Shown: positions 1 to 9,287 of the stretch, in pieces
Layout of the letters: every line of letters begins with the position of its first letter
Position numbering within the stretch: position 1 is the first letter of the stretch
NCBI GenBank assembly: GCA_023251435.1
Contig: JAHEYU010000010.1
Location: 1-64,000 of the forward strand
DNA from: Bacteroidota bacterium
GTDB taxonomy: Bacteria; Bacteroidota; Bacteroidia; Bacteroidales; Prolixibacteraceae
Direction: 5' to 3'
DNA: 64,000 nt
Made by a program: the position numbers and the translations under genes
The notes under the pieces: generated by a model
The model's database searches: none
What the model was told of the DNA's origin: nothing
The model's input: the letters and a program-made list of their open reading frames with translations, nothing else

Positions 1-1
1 T

Positions 2-901
2 TCGCTTGTGGTAAACGATGGTTTGGTTAACTCTCCGGCCGATCAGGTAAAAATTACTGTTTTGCGAGGAAACCTGGCGCCAACTGCCAACGCCGGAACA
101 GATCAATCGGTAAACGAAGGAGTTACTGTTTCGCTTGATGGTTCTGCATCTGCTGATCCCGACAGTAATCCGCTGACTTACAAGTGGACAGCTCCGGCTG
201 GAATCACATTGAGTTCATTTACAGCGCCAAAGCCAAATTTTACGGTTCCTGAAGTAAGCACCGACACCCAATATTCGTTCTCGCTGGTGGTGAACGATGG
301 AGCCACAAATTCGGTTTCTGATGAGGTAATTATCACAGTCAAAAATGTGGATCATGCACCATATATAAAAGATCCGATAAAAGACATTTCAGTGAATAAT
401 GGGGAACTTCCAAAAGTGATCGATCTGAAAACCATCTTTTCTGACGATGATATTGGCGATATTTTAAAATATACTGTTTCGGCAAACAGTAACGACAAAA
501 TTGTTTCAGCAATAATCACAGGCTCCGACCTTATAATAAGCTTTTCAACAGAAAATTTTGGGTTATCTGACATCGTGATAACCGCAAGTTCAAACGGGAA
601 AGAAGTCAAGTCAAATTTTAAAGTGGAGGTGAAAAAATCTACAGGAATCGATCCGATTGAAACAGACCCGGATGTACTAATTTATCCAAATCCGACGAAA
701 GGGCTGATTAATTTGAAATTTATCAACACTCCAAAGACAGAAACATGGATCACAGTAACCGACATTTCAGGAAAAGTTATTTATAAACATTTGATTAACA
801 ACCAAGAAGAACATTTAAATCTAAAGGGAAATCCATCCGGTTTGTATTTTATTAGCGTTGATAACAAGTTTCCAAAAACCTACAAGATAGTTTTGGAATA
901 G
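2..901 (+). CDS. PKD-repeat T9SS-secreted surface protein, C-terminal part
   Basis: The reading frame is already open at base 2, so only the last 299 residues are visible and the true start lies outside the window. The visible part holds a complete PKD/REJ-like beta-sandwich (N-terminal third, 'APTANAGTDQSV' to 'VIITV'), preceded by the end of an identical-type repeat ending 'SLVVNDG'. Next comes a putative-Ig-like middle region, and then a roughly 75-residue C-terminal type A sorting domain beginning 'IYPNPTKG' and ending in a 'GLYFISV' strand. Such CTDs direct export through the type IX secretion system and are cleaved when the protein is anchored or released. The cargo function is not visible because the N-terminus is missing; tandem PKD modules usually accompany adhesins or carbohydrate-active enzymes. 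Confidence 0.85.
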   Translation, partial: SLVVNDGLVNSPADQVKITVLRGNLAPTANAGTDQSVNEGVTVSLDGSASADPDSNPLTYKWTAPAGITLSSFTAPKPNFTVPEVSTDTQYSFSLVVNDGATNSVSDEVIITVKNVDHAPYIKDPIKDISVNNGELPKVIDLKTIFSDDDIGDILKYTVSANSNDKIVSAIITGSDLIISFSTENFGLSDIVITASSNGKEVKSNFKVEVKKSTGIDPIETDPDVLIYPNPTKGLINLKFINTPKTETWITVTDISGKVIYKHLINNQEEHLNLKGNPSGLYFISVDNKFPKTYKIVLE

Positions 902-952
902 AATTTAATCTCTATTTTTACTGCCTTCTTATCTACCGAATTAAACTAAACT

Positions 953-2359
953 ATGAGCGGATTTTTTGGCAGTATCTCAAATCACGATTGTGTTTCCAAT
1001 GTTTTTTATGGAACTGATTATCACTCGCATTTAGGAACAAAAAGAGCTGGCCTGGCCTTTTACTCCGAGAAAAAAGGATTCCAGCGCGCCATCCACAGCC
1101 TTGAAGATGGCTACTTCAGAAATAAATTTGAAAGCGACATTGCCGGTTTTAAAGGCAATATCGGTATTGGCGTAATAAGCGATACCGAAGCACAACCAAT
1201 TCTGGTCACTTCGCATTTAGGTCGTTTTGCTGTGGCTACAGTCAGCAAAATCACCAACATTGCCGAACTGGAAGAACGGTTTATGAAAATGAGGCGGACA
1301 TTTGCTGAAACCAGTCAGGGATCGGTAAATCCAACCGAACTCGTTGCTATGCTAATAGCTGAAGGTGAAGATTTTGTATCGGGTATCGAAAATGTTTTCA
1401 ATCTTGTAAAAGGCTCGTGTTCAATTCTTATCCTGACAGAAAATAATATTATTGCAGCACGCGACCGGCTTGGCCGCACACCCATAGTAATCGGTAAAAA
1501 CACCAATGGTTATGCTGTTAGTTTTGAAACATGTGCTTTTCCAAACTTAAACTTTGAAATCGAAAAATATCTTGGTCCCGGCGAAGTAGTTTCACTCACT
1601 GCCGATGGCTACGAGCAACTGCGCAAACCCAATGAAAAGATGCAGGTTTGTTCGTTTCTTTGGGTTTACTACGGTTATCCGCCGTCGTTTTACGAAGGAA
1701 TTAATGTGGACGAATGCCGTTACAAATGCGGTGCTGCACTGGCAAAAGACGATGAAACAGAAGCAGATTTTGTGGCAGGTATCCCCGATTCGGGTATTGG
1801 ACATGCCATGGGCTACAGCAACGAAAAAAGAATACCACTGAAACGACCGTATGCCAAATACACTCCAACATGGCCACGCAGTTTCATGCCCCAAAATCAG
1901 AACATGCGCGATCTGGTTGCCAAAATGAAATTAATTCCCAATAGTTCAATAATAAAAAACAAACGCGGGGTTTTTCTTGATGACTCCATTGTTCGCGGAA
2001 CACAGCTTAAAGACAATGTTCAGGACTTGCATCGCGCAGGTATTGAGGAGGTTCACATGCGGATTGCCTGCCCGCCACTCACCTACCCCTGCGAATTTCT
2101 GAATTTCAGCCGTTCGCGATCGAACCTCGATCTGGCAACCTACAAAGCAGTAGAACAGTTGGAAGGAAAAACAAATACCGACATGGCTGAATATTCTGAC
2201 AGCAATAACCCGAAATACCATGCGATGGTCGAACAGATCAGAAAAAATCTGGATCTGACATCACTAAAATTTCAGAAACTTGATGATTTGGTTGAAGCAA
2301 TTGGATTGCCAAAAGAAAAACTTTGTACCCATTGCTGGGACGGATCGAGCTATTTTTAG
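953..2359 (+). CDS. PurF-family amidophosphoribosyltransferase-like protein, catalytic Cys replaced by Ser
   Basis: 468 residues matching glutamine PRPP amidotransferase, which makes 5-phosphoribosylamine in purine synthesis. The N-terminal Ntn-type glutaminase fold (about 1-230) is followed by a phosphoribosyltransferase domain with 'PDSG' near 275 and the PRPP loop 'FLDDSIVRGT' near 340. Cysteines at 233, 373/380 and 458/461 (terminal CTHC) match the iron-sulfur ligands of the Bacillus-type enzyme. The protein begins Met-Ser-Gly-Phe-Phe-Gly, where classical PurF has Met-Cys-Gly, so the nucleophile needed to hydrolyse glutamine is absent. No other in-frame ATG gives a Cys start. It could be an ammonia-dependent enzyme, a regulatory paralogue or a family that uses Ser. 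It ends at a strong terminator at 2512-2547. A conventional purF is probably elsewhere in the genome (inference). Confidence 0.85.
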   Translation: MSGFFGSISNHDCVSNVFYGTDYHSHLGTKRAGLAFYSEKKGFQRAIHSLEDGYFRNKFESDIAGFKGNIGIGVISDTEAQPILVTSHLGRFAVATVSKITNIAELEERFMKMRRTFAETSQGSVNPTELVAMLIAEGEDFVSGIENVFNLVKGSCSILILTENNIIAARDRLGRTPIVIGKNTNGYAVSFETCAFPNLNFEIEKYLGPGEVVSLTADGYEQLRKPNEKMQVCSFLWVYYGYPPSFYEGINVDECRYKCGAALAKDDETEADFVAGIPDSGIGHAMGYSNEKRIPLKRPYAKYTPTWPRSFMPQNQNMRDLVAKMKLIPNSSIIKNKRGVFLDDSIVRGTQLKDNVQDLHRAGIEEVHMRIACPPLTYPCEFLNFSRSRSNLDLATYKAVEQLEGKTNTDMAEYSDSNNPKYHAMVEQIRKNLDLTSLKFQKLDDLVEAIGLPKEKLCTHCWDGSSYF

Positions 2360-2367
2360 AAGGTAAA

Positions 2368-2511
2368 CTTATACCAATTGTATTTATATTTTAGTCCAAA
2401 AACAAAATACAAATTATCCCGATTAATCGGGATTAATGCCGATGCTACATGAATATAGTACAATAAGAGAAGTCGCAATTGGACTATTATGAATGTGCAA
2501 TCGGTATTAAT
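2368..2511. repeat. Possible small palindromic element between purF-like gene and vanZ-like gene
   Basis: The left edge (TTATACCAATTG, from about 2368) and the right edge (CAATCGGTATTAA, about 2499-2511) are imperfect inverted repeats. Between them lie a perfect 18-bp palindrome, ATCCCGATTAATCGGGAT (2416-2433), and a second CAATTGGACTAT-type segment. The layout resembles a MITE-like or REP-like intergenic element of about 140 bp. No second copy was seen in this window, so the call is tentative. Confidence 0.3.
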
Positions 2512-2926
2512 CATCCGCTGAAGTTGAATTCAGCGGATGTTTTTTTTGGTGATACAACATAGCCGATAGGTAAATTATGATTCCTATCAAAACACCTATC
2601 GTATTGGCCAGTATATCCGACCACGAAAAAGAACGTCCGAGTCTCATTTCCAGCTGTATATACTCCATCAGCATTCCCCACCCCACAGTAACCGGAATAA
2701 TCAGCCATATCGCGTACCAGTTATCTTCGGTTTTAAGTGTCCAACAACTAAGGACAGAAAAAATCAGATACATCACCAAATGAATTACCTTATCGGCTCC
2801 CTTAAAAAGTTGCACCTTTGGCAAATCCTGCGGAGGAAGAAGCGAAAGAGCTGCAATACCCGCGACATAAAGGAAAATTAAAGAAAACCGAAAAGGTTGC
2901 CGAACCGATAACAAAAAGGATATCAT
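2507..2926 (-). CDS. VanZ-like family membrane protein
   Basis: 139 residues with about four hydrophobic helices and the conserved pattern of VanZ-like proteins: 'SLLPP' after helix 1, 'ADKVIHLVMY' before helix 2, and 'EYIQL...GRSFSWSDILANTIG' leading into the last helix. The family includes the teicoplanin-resistance protein VanZ, but most members are uncharacterised inner-membrane proteins. It is monocistronic, convergent with the purF-like gene, and its C-terminal codons overlap that gene's terminator. Drug resistance should not be assumed. Confidence 0.8.
   Translation of the reverse strand: MISFLLSVRQPFRFSLIFLYVAGIAALSLLPPQDLPKVQLFKGADKVIHLVMYLIFSVLSCWTLKTEDNWYAIWLIIPVTVGWGMLMEYIQLEMRLGRSFSWSDILANTIGVLIGIIIYLSAMLYHQKKHPLNSTSADD
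2512..2547 (+). terminator. Intrinsic terminator of the purF-like gene, inside the vanZ-like 3' end
   Basis: An 11-bp perfect stem, CATCCGCTGAA / TTCAGCGGATG (2512-2522 and 2529-2539), has a 6-nt loop and is followed directly by eight T residues on the plus strand. It faces transcripts coming from 953-2359. The same bases encode the last codons of the minus-strand vanZ-like gene, so the two transcription units overlap here. Confidence 0.85.
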
Positions 2927-3201
2927 ACAATTAGAGTTGTTAAATCACAAATAAAATCAATGTCAAAAATAGTACAAAAGTTCAAGCTTAACTAAATAAA
3001 AATGCTTTAAACTTTTTAACAAATCAGGTTAAACTATACGACCTTTTGATTGTCAATAAAAAACGATTGAAAATATAAACGGGCAATATAAAGCAGTATT
3101 GTTGATTTTAGAAACGAAGCATAAATATTTTCAATAAAAAAATGCCCGTTCTAATGATAAAATTCATTCCTTTAAAGAGCTAAAAATAAACCAATTTAAA
3201 C

Positions 3202-4368
3202 ATGCAAGACATTAATAAACAAGTTATTAATTTTCAAACCAAAAATTATAACTACAGGTTATTCAACAAAAAACATTCTTTTCCTTCAAAAGTACTTTTT
3301 TCAGCCACCATACTAATACTGGTTTCCTTCTTAACTTTCGGGTTGGCAGGTTGCGGGAATAAGGCAGCAGATAAAAATGCGAAAAAAGGAAATCGATCGG
3401 CTCCGGTGCAGGTCGAAATAATGGTAACTCAAACCGGCTTATTACAGAATACTGTTTCGGGCACCGGTTCGATAATAGCCAACGAAAAGGCAGAAATTCG
3501 TCCTGAAATCTCGGGGAGAATTATTAAAATTCTTTTTGAAGAAGGAGCAATGGTTCAGAAAAACAAACTGTTGCTAAAAATGAACGACAGCGATCTGCAA
3601 GCCCAACTAAAACGCAACGAAGCTCAGGGAATATTGCTTGCCAGTGACGAGTTCCAGAAACGTAAACTGCTGGAAATAAAAGCTATCAGTCAGGATGAAT
3701 ATGACGCAGCAAAAAGTCTTTTACTGGTTAACCAGGCCGATAAACAATTACTGGAAGCGCAGATAGCCAAAACCGAAATTTACGCTCCATTCAGCGGAAA
3801 AGTTGGGCTTCGCTCTGTGAGTGTCGGCAATTTTGTTGCCAGCAACACATTGATCGCTACCATTCAACAACTCGACCCAATAAAAATTCAGTTCGACGTT
3901 CCGGAAAAATATAGCAGATTTATTCAACCCGGCCTTGAGGTTAGTTTTGGCATCGATGCGTTTGACTCAACATTTATGGCTAAAGTTTATGCCATCGAAT
4001 CTTCCATTACTACCGAAACCCGCTCTCTGACTGTCAGAGCGCTTTGCTCTAATCCTTCAGGATTACTTAAACCCGGAACTTTTGCCAGAGTAAACATGAT
4101 TCTCGAAAAATTTCCGGATGCCATTAAAGTGCCATCAGAAGCGGTGGTTACCATATTGGATGGCAACTCTGTTTTCATCTGCAAAAACGGGAAAGCAGTA
4201 GCGGTTCCGGTAACCACCGGCATTAGAACTGACAGCGAAATTCAGATTACTGAAGGTGTTTCAGCTGGCGACAGCCTTATTGTTACCGGACTTCTTCAAC
4301 TTACAAACGGTGCACCCGTGATGATAAAGAAAAAGAAAACCGAAGGACTGGCAGAAACAGTCAATTAA
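3202..4368 (+). CDS. RND efflux periplasmic adaptor (membrane fusion lipoprotein)
   Basis: 388 residues of the HlyD/AcrA/MexA adaptor family, bridging an inner-membrane RND pump to an outer-membrane TolC channel. A hydrophobic segment (about 31-49) ends in the lipobox L-A-G-C with Cys51, so the mature protein should be a periplasmic lipoprotein. The 30 residues before the hydrophobic core make an unusually long n-region, and no shorter in-frame ATG exists before it. Lipoyl/barrel-sandwich motifs ('EIRPEISGRI...EEGAMVQKNKLL' and 'IYAPFSGKVG') flank a short alpha-hairpin, followed by beta-barrel and membrane-proximal domains. It is first in a three-gene operon with the pump at 4440 and the channel at 7607. 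The substrate cannot be read from sequence. Confidence 0.93.
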   Translation: MQDINKQVINFQTKNYNYRLFNKKHSFPSKVLFSATILILVSFLTFGLAGCGNKAADKNAKKGNRSAPVQVEIMVTQTGLLQNTVSGTGSIIANEKAEIRPEISGRIIKILFEEGAMVQKNKLLLKMNDSDLQAQLKRNEAQGILLASDEFQKRKLLEIKAISQDEYDAAKSLLLVNQADKQLLEAQIAKTEIYAPFSGKVGLRSVSVGNFVASNTLIATIQQLDPIKIQFDVPEKYSRFIQPGLEVSFGIDAFDSTFMAKVYAIESSITTETRSLTVRALCSNPSGLLKPGTFARVNMILEKFPDAIKVPSEAVVTILDGNSVFICKNGKAVAVPVTTGIRTDSEIQITEGVSAGDSLIVTGLLQLTNGAPVMIKKKKTEGLAETVN

Positions 4369-4439
4369 AAATGCAATACTGAAGAGGAAATCCCTTCAGA
4401 ATAAAGCTTTACAATTCAGCCAACTAACAATCAACTAGA

Positions 4440-7400
4440 ATGAATTTTTCAGGAATATTTATAAAACGACCGGTGCTGGCAATGGTACTCTCCATTCTGG
4501 TAGTGCTGTTCGGAATTATCGGATACAGTTTTCTTGGAGTCCGTGAATATCCGAGCGTCGATCCGCCAACAGTAAGCGTAAGCACCTCTTATCCAGGCGC
4601 TAATGCCGATGTAATTGAAAGCCAGATTACCGAACCTCTCGAAGAAAGCATCAACGGAATTGCCGGTATCCGCACCCTCACTTCCTCATCGCGCGATGGA
4701 AGCAGCAGTATTACTGTTGAATTTGAGATCGGAGTTGAAATGGAAGCCGCAGCCAATGATGTTCGCGACCGTGTTTCGCGTGCCCGGAGAAGTCTGCCCC
4801 CCGATGTTGATCCACCTATCGTAGTAAAATCGGATGCCGACTCAAACCCGATATATGTGATGACCGTGCAGAGCGATAAACGCAACCTGCTCCAATTATC
4901 TGAAATTGCAAACAATGTACTGAAAGAGAGACTTCAGACCATTCCGGGGGTGAGTGAAATAAGAATTTACGGTGAAAAAAGATATTCTATTAAACTCTAT
5001 ATCGACCCGCTGAAACTTGCAGGCTACAAGCTAACTCCACTCGATGTACGCGATGCTTTGAACCGTGAAAATGTGGAACTTCCAACCGGACGAATCGAAG
5101 GTTACGGAACTGAGCTGTCGGTCAGAACATTGGGCAGGATGAGCACTGCTGAAGAATTTAACAACATGATTATCAAAGAATCAGCCGGAACTTTGGTGAA
5201 ATTCAGAGATATCGGGAATGCGGTTCTTGCCGCCGAAAACGAAAAATCTATCATGCGTGGTGAAGGCGGCATACCTATGTGTGGTTTGGCAATTTCCCCA
5301 CAACCTGGTGCCAACCATATTTCAATTGTCGATGAATTAAAAGTGAGGCTCGGGCAAATACAAAAGGATTTGCCGGAAGATGTCAAACTCGGCATTATGT
5401 CCGACACTACAATGACCATCAGGAACGCGATTACCGAAGTAAAAGAAACTATCCTGATATCGTTCCTGTTGGTTGTAATGGTAATTTTTCTTTTCCTGCG
5501 CGAATGGAGAACCACACTGATCCCAGTTTTTGCAATCCCAATTTCACTGATCGGGACGTTTTTCCTGATGTACATGGCTGGTTACACAATCAATATTCTA
5601 ACCCTGCTAAGTATTGTACTTGCAACCGGGCTGGTAGTTGACGATGCCATTGTTGTACTCGAGAATATTTACAGCAAAATAGAAAAAGGCATGAACCCGG
5701 TTGAGGCCGGGATGATCGGCTCAAAAGAAATTTTCTTTGCAATTCTCTCTACCACCATCACATTGGCGGCTGTTTTTCTTCCCATCATTTTTCTTGAAGG
5801 GTTCACCGGCAAGCTGTTCCGCGAGTTTGCCATCGTAATGGCCGGCGCGGTTATTATTTCGGCATTTGTATCGCTTACCTTAACCCCAATGATGAGCGCT
5901 CACTGGCTCAAACACAGCGATCATCACAGCAAATTCTATAACCAAACAGAGAAGTTTTATGTAGCATTAATAGACAAATACAACCGATCTTTGCAACATT
6001 TTCTGAAATACCGCTGGGTAGCATTCCTGATCATGGCAATTTCAATCGGTCTGATCGGTTTTCTATGGCCAATCATCCCGTCAGAACTGGCACCTATGCA
6101 GGACAAAAGCCGTTTATCTGTTAATGTAACTGCTCCTGAAGGTGTTTCCTACGAGAGGATGGACAAATACATGAAGGAACTAACGGCAATTGTTGATACC
6201 ATTCCTGAAAAATATTCGTTCATGAGTCTGACATCGCCCGGTTTTGGAGGTTCTGGCTCAACGAATTCCGGTTTTGTCCGAATCACACTGACTGAGCCCA
6301 ATGAACGCACCCGAACACAATCGGAAATAGCCGATATGCTTTCAGGAATCACCCGAAAAATGACTTTTGCCCGCGCCATTGTTAGCCAGGAACAAACCAT
6401 CCAGGTAGGCCGAAGCAGCGGAATGCCGGTTCAATATGTAATTCAGGCGCCGACTCTTGAAAAATTAAAAAAAGTGTTGCCCGAATTTATGGAAAAAGCC
6501 AATGCTGATCCTGCATTTCAGGTTGTTGACCTTAACCTGAAATTCAATAAGCCTGAAATGACCATTGAAATCGACCGGGAGAGAGCCAGAACTTTGGGCG
6601 TTACCATACGCGATATTGCTGAAACTTTGCAATTGTTCTTCTCGGGCCAGCGAATGGGTTATTTCGTTCTCAACGGAAAGCAATATGAAGTAATTGGGCA
6701 GGCCGACCGCTCTTTCCGCGACGATCCGTTTGATTTAAGCTCAGTTTACGTTAGGAACCGCCGGGCTGAATTAATTCAGTTAGACAACCTCATTCAGGTG
6801 AAATACAATTCGAGCCTGCCCCAATTATACCGTTTTAACCGCTATGTTTCGGCCACAGTTTCAGCCAATCCGGCCAATGGCTATACACTCGGTCAGGGAA
6901 TCGAAGCCATGAACCGGATCTCATCCGAAGTGCTCGACGATACTTATTCAACCAGCCTTTCGGGTGCATCGCGCGATTTTGCTGAAAGCTCGAACACACT
7001 GCTTTTTGCTTTTGGACTGGCTTTGATCCTCATTTACCTGATTCTGGCCGCTCAGTTCGAAAGTTTCCGCGATCCGATGGTAATCATGTTCACAGTTCCG
7101 CTGGCTGTTGCCGGTGCGCTTATTTCACTGATCCTTTTCGGGCAAACCATTAATATATTCAGCCAGATCGGGATGATCATGCTCATTGGGATTGTGACCA
7201 AAAACGGGATTCTGATAGTTGAATTTGCGAATCAAAAAAAAGAGGCCGGAGCCAGCCTTTTAAATGCCGCAATTGAAGCTTCAACACAGCGATTCAGACC
7301 TATTCTGATGACCAGTCTTGCAACCGTACTTGGCGCAATGCCAATCGCTTTTGCCCTGGGTGCAGGTGCCAAAAGCCGTGTTTCGATGGGAATCGTGATC

Positions 7401-7535
7401 ATTGGAGGATTGCTGTTTTCACTGGTTCTCACCTTGTATGTGATTCCGGCGCTTTACACCTATTTTTCAGCTTCAGGAAAAACACATACCCTTGCTCCTG
7501 AATTAGAAGAAATATTGCATGAAGATCAAGAATAA
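4440..7535 (+). CDS. RND-family multidrug efflux pump, AcrB/MexB type
   Basis: 1031 residues, the normal length for hydrophobe/amphiphile efflux (HAE-1) transporters. The N-terminus 'FSGIFIKRPVLAMVLSILVVLFGI' is the family's first transmembrane helix. There are two repeats, each with one helix, a large periplasmic porter/docking loop and five further helices. The proton-relay Asp pair lies in helix 4 within 'GLVVDDAIVVLENI' (D401, D402). The second repeat carries 'GIVTKNGILIVEFA'. The pump exports amphiphilic compounds from periplasm or inner leaflet using the proton gradient. It sits 71 bp after the adaptor and 71 bp before the TolC-like gene; no dedicated regulator gene adjoins the operon. 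Confidence 0.95.
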   Translation: MNFSGIFIKRPVLAMVLSILVVLFGIIGYSFLGVREYPSVDPPTVSVSTSYPGANADVIESQITEPLEESINGIAGIRTLTSSSRDGSSSITVEFEIGVEMEAAANDVRDRVSRARRSLPPDVDPPIVVKSDADSNPIYVMTVQSDKRNLLQLSEIANNVLKERLQTIPGVSEIRIYGEKRYSIKLYIDPLKLAGYKLTPLDVRDALNRENVELPTGRIEGYGTELSVRTLGRMSTAEEFNNMIIKESAGTLVKFRDIGNAVLAAENEKSIMRGEGGIPMCGLAISPQPGANHISIVDELKVRLGQIQKDLPEDVKLGIMSDTTMTIRNAITEVKETILISFLLVVMVIFLFLREWRTTLIPVFAIPISLIGTFFLMYMAGYTINILTLLSIVLATGLVVDDAIVVLENIYSKIEKGMNPVEAGMIGSKEIFFAILSTTITLAAVFLPIIFLEGFTGKLFREFAIVMAGAVIISAFVSLTLTPMMSAHWLKHSDHHSKFYNQTEKFYVALIDKYNRSLQHFLKYRWVAFLIMAISIGLIGFLWPIIPSELAPMQDKSRLSVNVTAPEGVSYERMDKYMKELTAIVDTIPEKYSFMSLTSPGFGGSGSTNSGFVRITLTEPNERTRTQSEIADMLSGITRKMTFARAIVSQEQTIQVGRSSGMPVQYVIQAPTLEKLKKVLPEFMEKANADPAFQVVDLNLKFNKPEMTIEIDRERARTLGVTIRDIAETLQLFFSGQRMGYFVLNGKQYEVIGQADRSFRDDPFDLSSVYVRNRRAELIQLDNLIQVKYNSSLPQLYRFNRYVSATVSANPANGYTLGQGIEAMNRISSEVLDDTYSTSLSGASRDFAESSNTLLFAFGLALILIYLILAAQFESFRDPMVIMFTVPLAVAGALISLILFGQTINIFSQIGMIMLIGIVTKNGILIVEFANQKKEAGASLLNAAIEASTQRFRPILMTSLATVLGAMPIAFALGAGAKSRVSMGIVIIGGLLFSLVLTLYVIPALYTYFSASGKTHTLAPELEEILHEDQE

Positions 7536-7606
7536 CCTGGATTCATCTTCGGATAATAAAAAAAAACGAACTGACACAATCAATTGGGTCTCAAACCAAA
7601 TAAAAA

Positions 7607-8929
7607 ATGAAACTTAGAATCACAATAACCATATTAATTGCCGCACACGGATTATTCTCTTATGCACAGGATACCCTGAAACTGCAGGATGCGATCGTGT
7701 TGGCACTTCAGAATAATTATTCGATTTCGCTGGCCGAAAATACAGCACGAATATCCGACATAAACAATTCAAGGGGCAACGCTGGAATGTTGCCTAAGCT
7801 TGACCTGACCGGCGCCAGATCCATTTCGATAAATAATTCACATGCTGAATATTTTGATGGACGGGTGCGCGATGTTGCCGATGCAAAAACCAATAACCAA
7901 AGTGCCGGAGTTCAGCTTTCGTGGACCATTTTTGATGGTATGAATATGTTTATACAACGCGATAAGCTGAATGAACTGCAAGAATTGAGCAATATACAAT
8001 TACGGGGAGTGGTCGAAAATACCGTTTCTCTGGTTAGCAATGTTTATTTCGACATTGCTGTTCAGCAAAAAATTCTCGGTTTGTATCACGAGGCATTGAA
8101 TATTTCGACTCAGCGAAAACAGTTTGCCAAAGCCCGACTCGATTTGGGCAATGGTTCTGAACTGGCATTTCTGCAGGCTACTGTTGATATGAATGCCGAC
8201 AGCGCCAATTATATGAAACAACTTTCGGTAGTACAAAATACGATTTCGGACCTTAACCTGATTCTTTGCCGCGACCTGAAAACCGAAGTGCTCGTCGAAA
8301 AAAACATTCCGGTTAACAGCACTTTGTTATATGACGAACTTTGGGCTAAAGTTCAGGAGCAAAGTCCTGATTTGCTTGAAGCAAGAAGTGCCATTAATCT
8401 GGCCAACCTTGCAACCAAAGAACTTAAATCGGTCCGATTGCCACGTTTAAGTGTTAATTCCGGCTATTCATACAGCAAATCCCAATCAGATGTTGGTGTG
8501 TTTACCAGTAACCGTAACATTGGTTTTTCTGCGGGAGTAACCCTTAATTACAACCTGTTCAATGGTTTTACCAATAACCAGAAACTGAAGGCAGCTCAAA
8601 TAAGGGAAGAATCGGCTGTTCAGGATGCCGAATTACAAAAACTAAACCTGGAAGCCAATTTGCAACAGGTTTATAACGATTTTCAGACTAATATGAAACT
8701 GGTACGCTTTGAAAAAGAGAACATGAAGTTTGCCCATTTGAACTGGGATATTACCCGGGAAAAATACAAACTCGGTGCTCTGAATGACATAGAACTACGC
8801 GAAACACAACAGAAACTGCTTGATGCAGAGAACCGACTGCTGCAATCGTTGTTCCGTTGCAAATCGGCTGAAATAGAATTGATGCGCATCAGCGGACAGC
8901 TCTCCGAGTCGGTTGTTCCGGGAAAATAG
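7607..8929 (+). CDS. TolC-family outer-membrane efflux channel
   Basis: 440 residues with a cleavable signal peptide (about 1-20, ending 'FSYAQ') and two homologous outer-membrane efflux protein repeats (about 25-210 and 235-430) rich in long coiled helices. Typical phrases are 'LQDAIVLALQNNYSISLAENTARI', split over the start of repeat one, and 'GLYHEALNISTQRKQFAKARLDLG' in its helical part. A trimer would form the outer-membrane barrel and periplasmic tunnel for the RND pump upstream. It is last in the operon. A GTCATT-type hairpin follows 19 bp downstream and may protect or end the message. Confidence 0.92.
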   Translation: MKLRITITILIAAHGLFSYAQDTLKLQDAIVLALQNNYSISLAENTARISDINNSRGNAGMLPKLDLTGARSISINNSHAEYFDGRVRDVADAKTNNQSAGVQLSWTIFDGMNMFIQRDKLNELQELSNIQLRGVVENTVSLVSNVYFDIAVQQKILGLYHEALNISTQRKQFAKARLDLGNGSELAFLQATVDMNADSANYMKQLSVVQNTISDLNLILCRDLKTEVLVEKNIPVNSTLLYDELWAKVQEQSPDLLEARSAINLANLATKELKSVRLPRLSVNSGYSYSKSQSDVGVFTSNRNIGFSAGVTLNYNLFNGFTNNQKLKAAQIREESAVQDAELQKLNLEANLQQVYNDFQTNMKLVRFEKENMKFAHLNWDITREKYKLGALNDIELRETQQKLLDAENRLLQSLFRCKSAEIELMRISGQLSESVVPGK

Positions 8930-8947
8930 CTGGCATTCAGTCAATAG

Positions 8948-9028
8948 TGGTCATTAATTGTCATTCATAGTCATTTGTTGTTTTGGTATTACAATGAATG
9001 ACACCAAACAAATGACAATTAATGATCA
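8948..9028. repeat. GTCATT-type imperfect hairpin repeat, copy 1
   Basis: An 18-nt arm at 8948-8965 (TGGTCATTAATTGTCATT) pairs with 9011-9028 (AATGACAATTAATGATCA) with one G-T wobble. Inside the loop, GTCATTTGTT and CCAAACAAATGAC can form an alternative pairing. The same building blocks recur near 11192 and 32143. The rest of the gap 8930-9287 holds no convincing gene; a 61-codon frame there is mostly made of this repeat. Confidence 0.65.
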
Positions 9029-9287
9029 TTTTTCATTTAGAGCTGTCTGCTCTCGTTGCCAATCAGCCTTCGAACAACCTGTTATACAACAATTCTGCGA
9101 AATCGGGCGATCAACGCTTATTTCAGTCCACAATATTTACTAAGTTAGTAAACGGCAAATTCGCACATCAATTTTTATATAACAACTTGTTTTACTGAAT
9201 TTTACAATTCATAAATTGGTACGACAAGTTACAAATTTGCAAAACAATTGATGTCTCTTTTGCTGGTAATACAAAAAGTTTATCTAC

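Noticed and set aside
8958-9143. 61-codon plus-strand ORF after the TolC-like gene
   Set aside because: It is largely the GTCATT hairpin read as codons and has no recognisable protein features.
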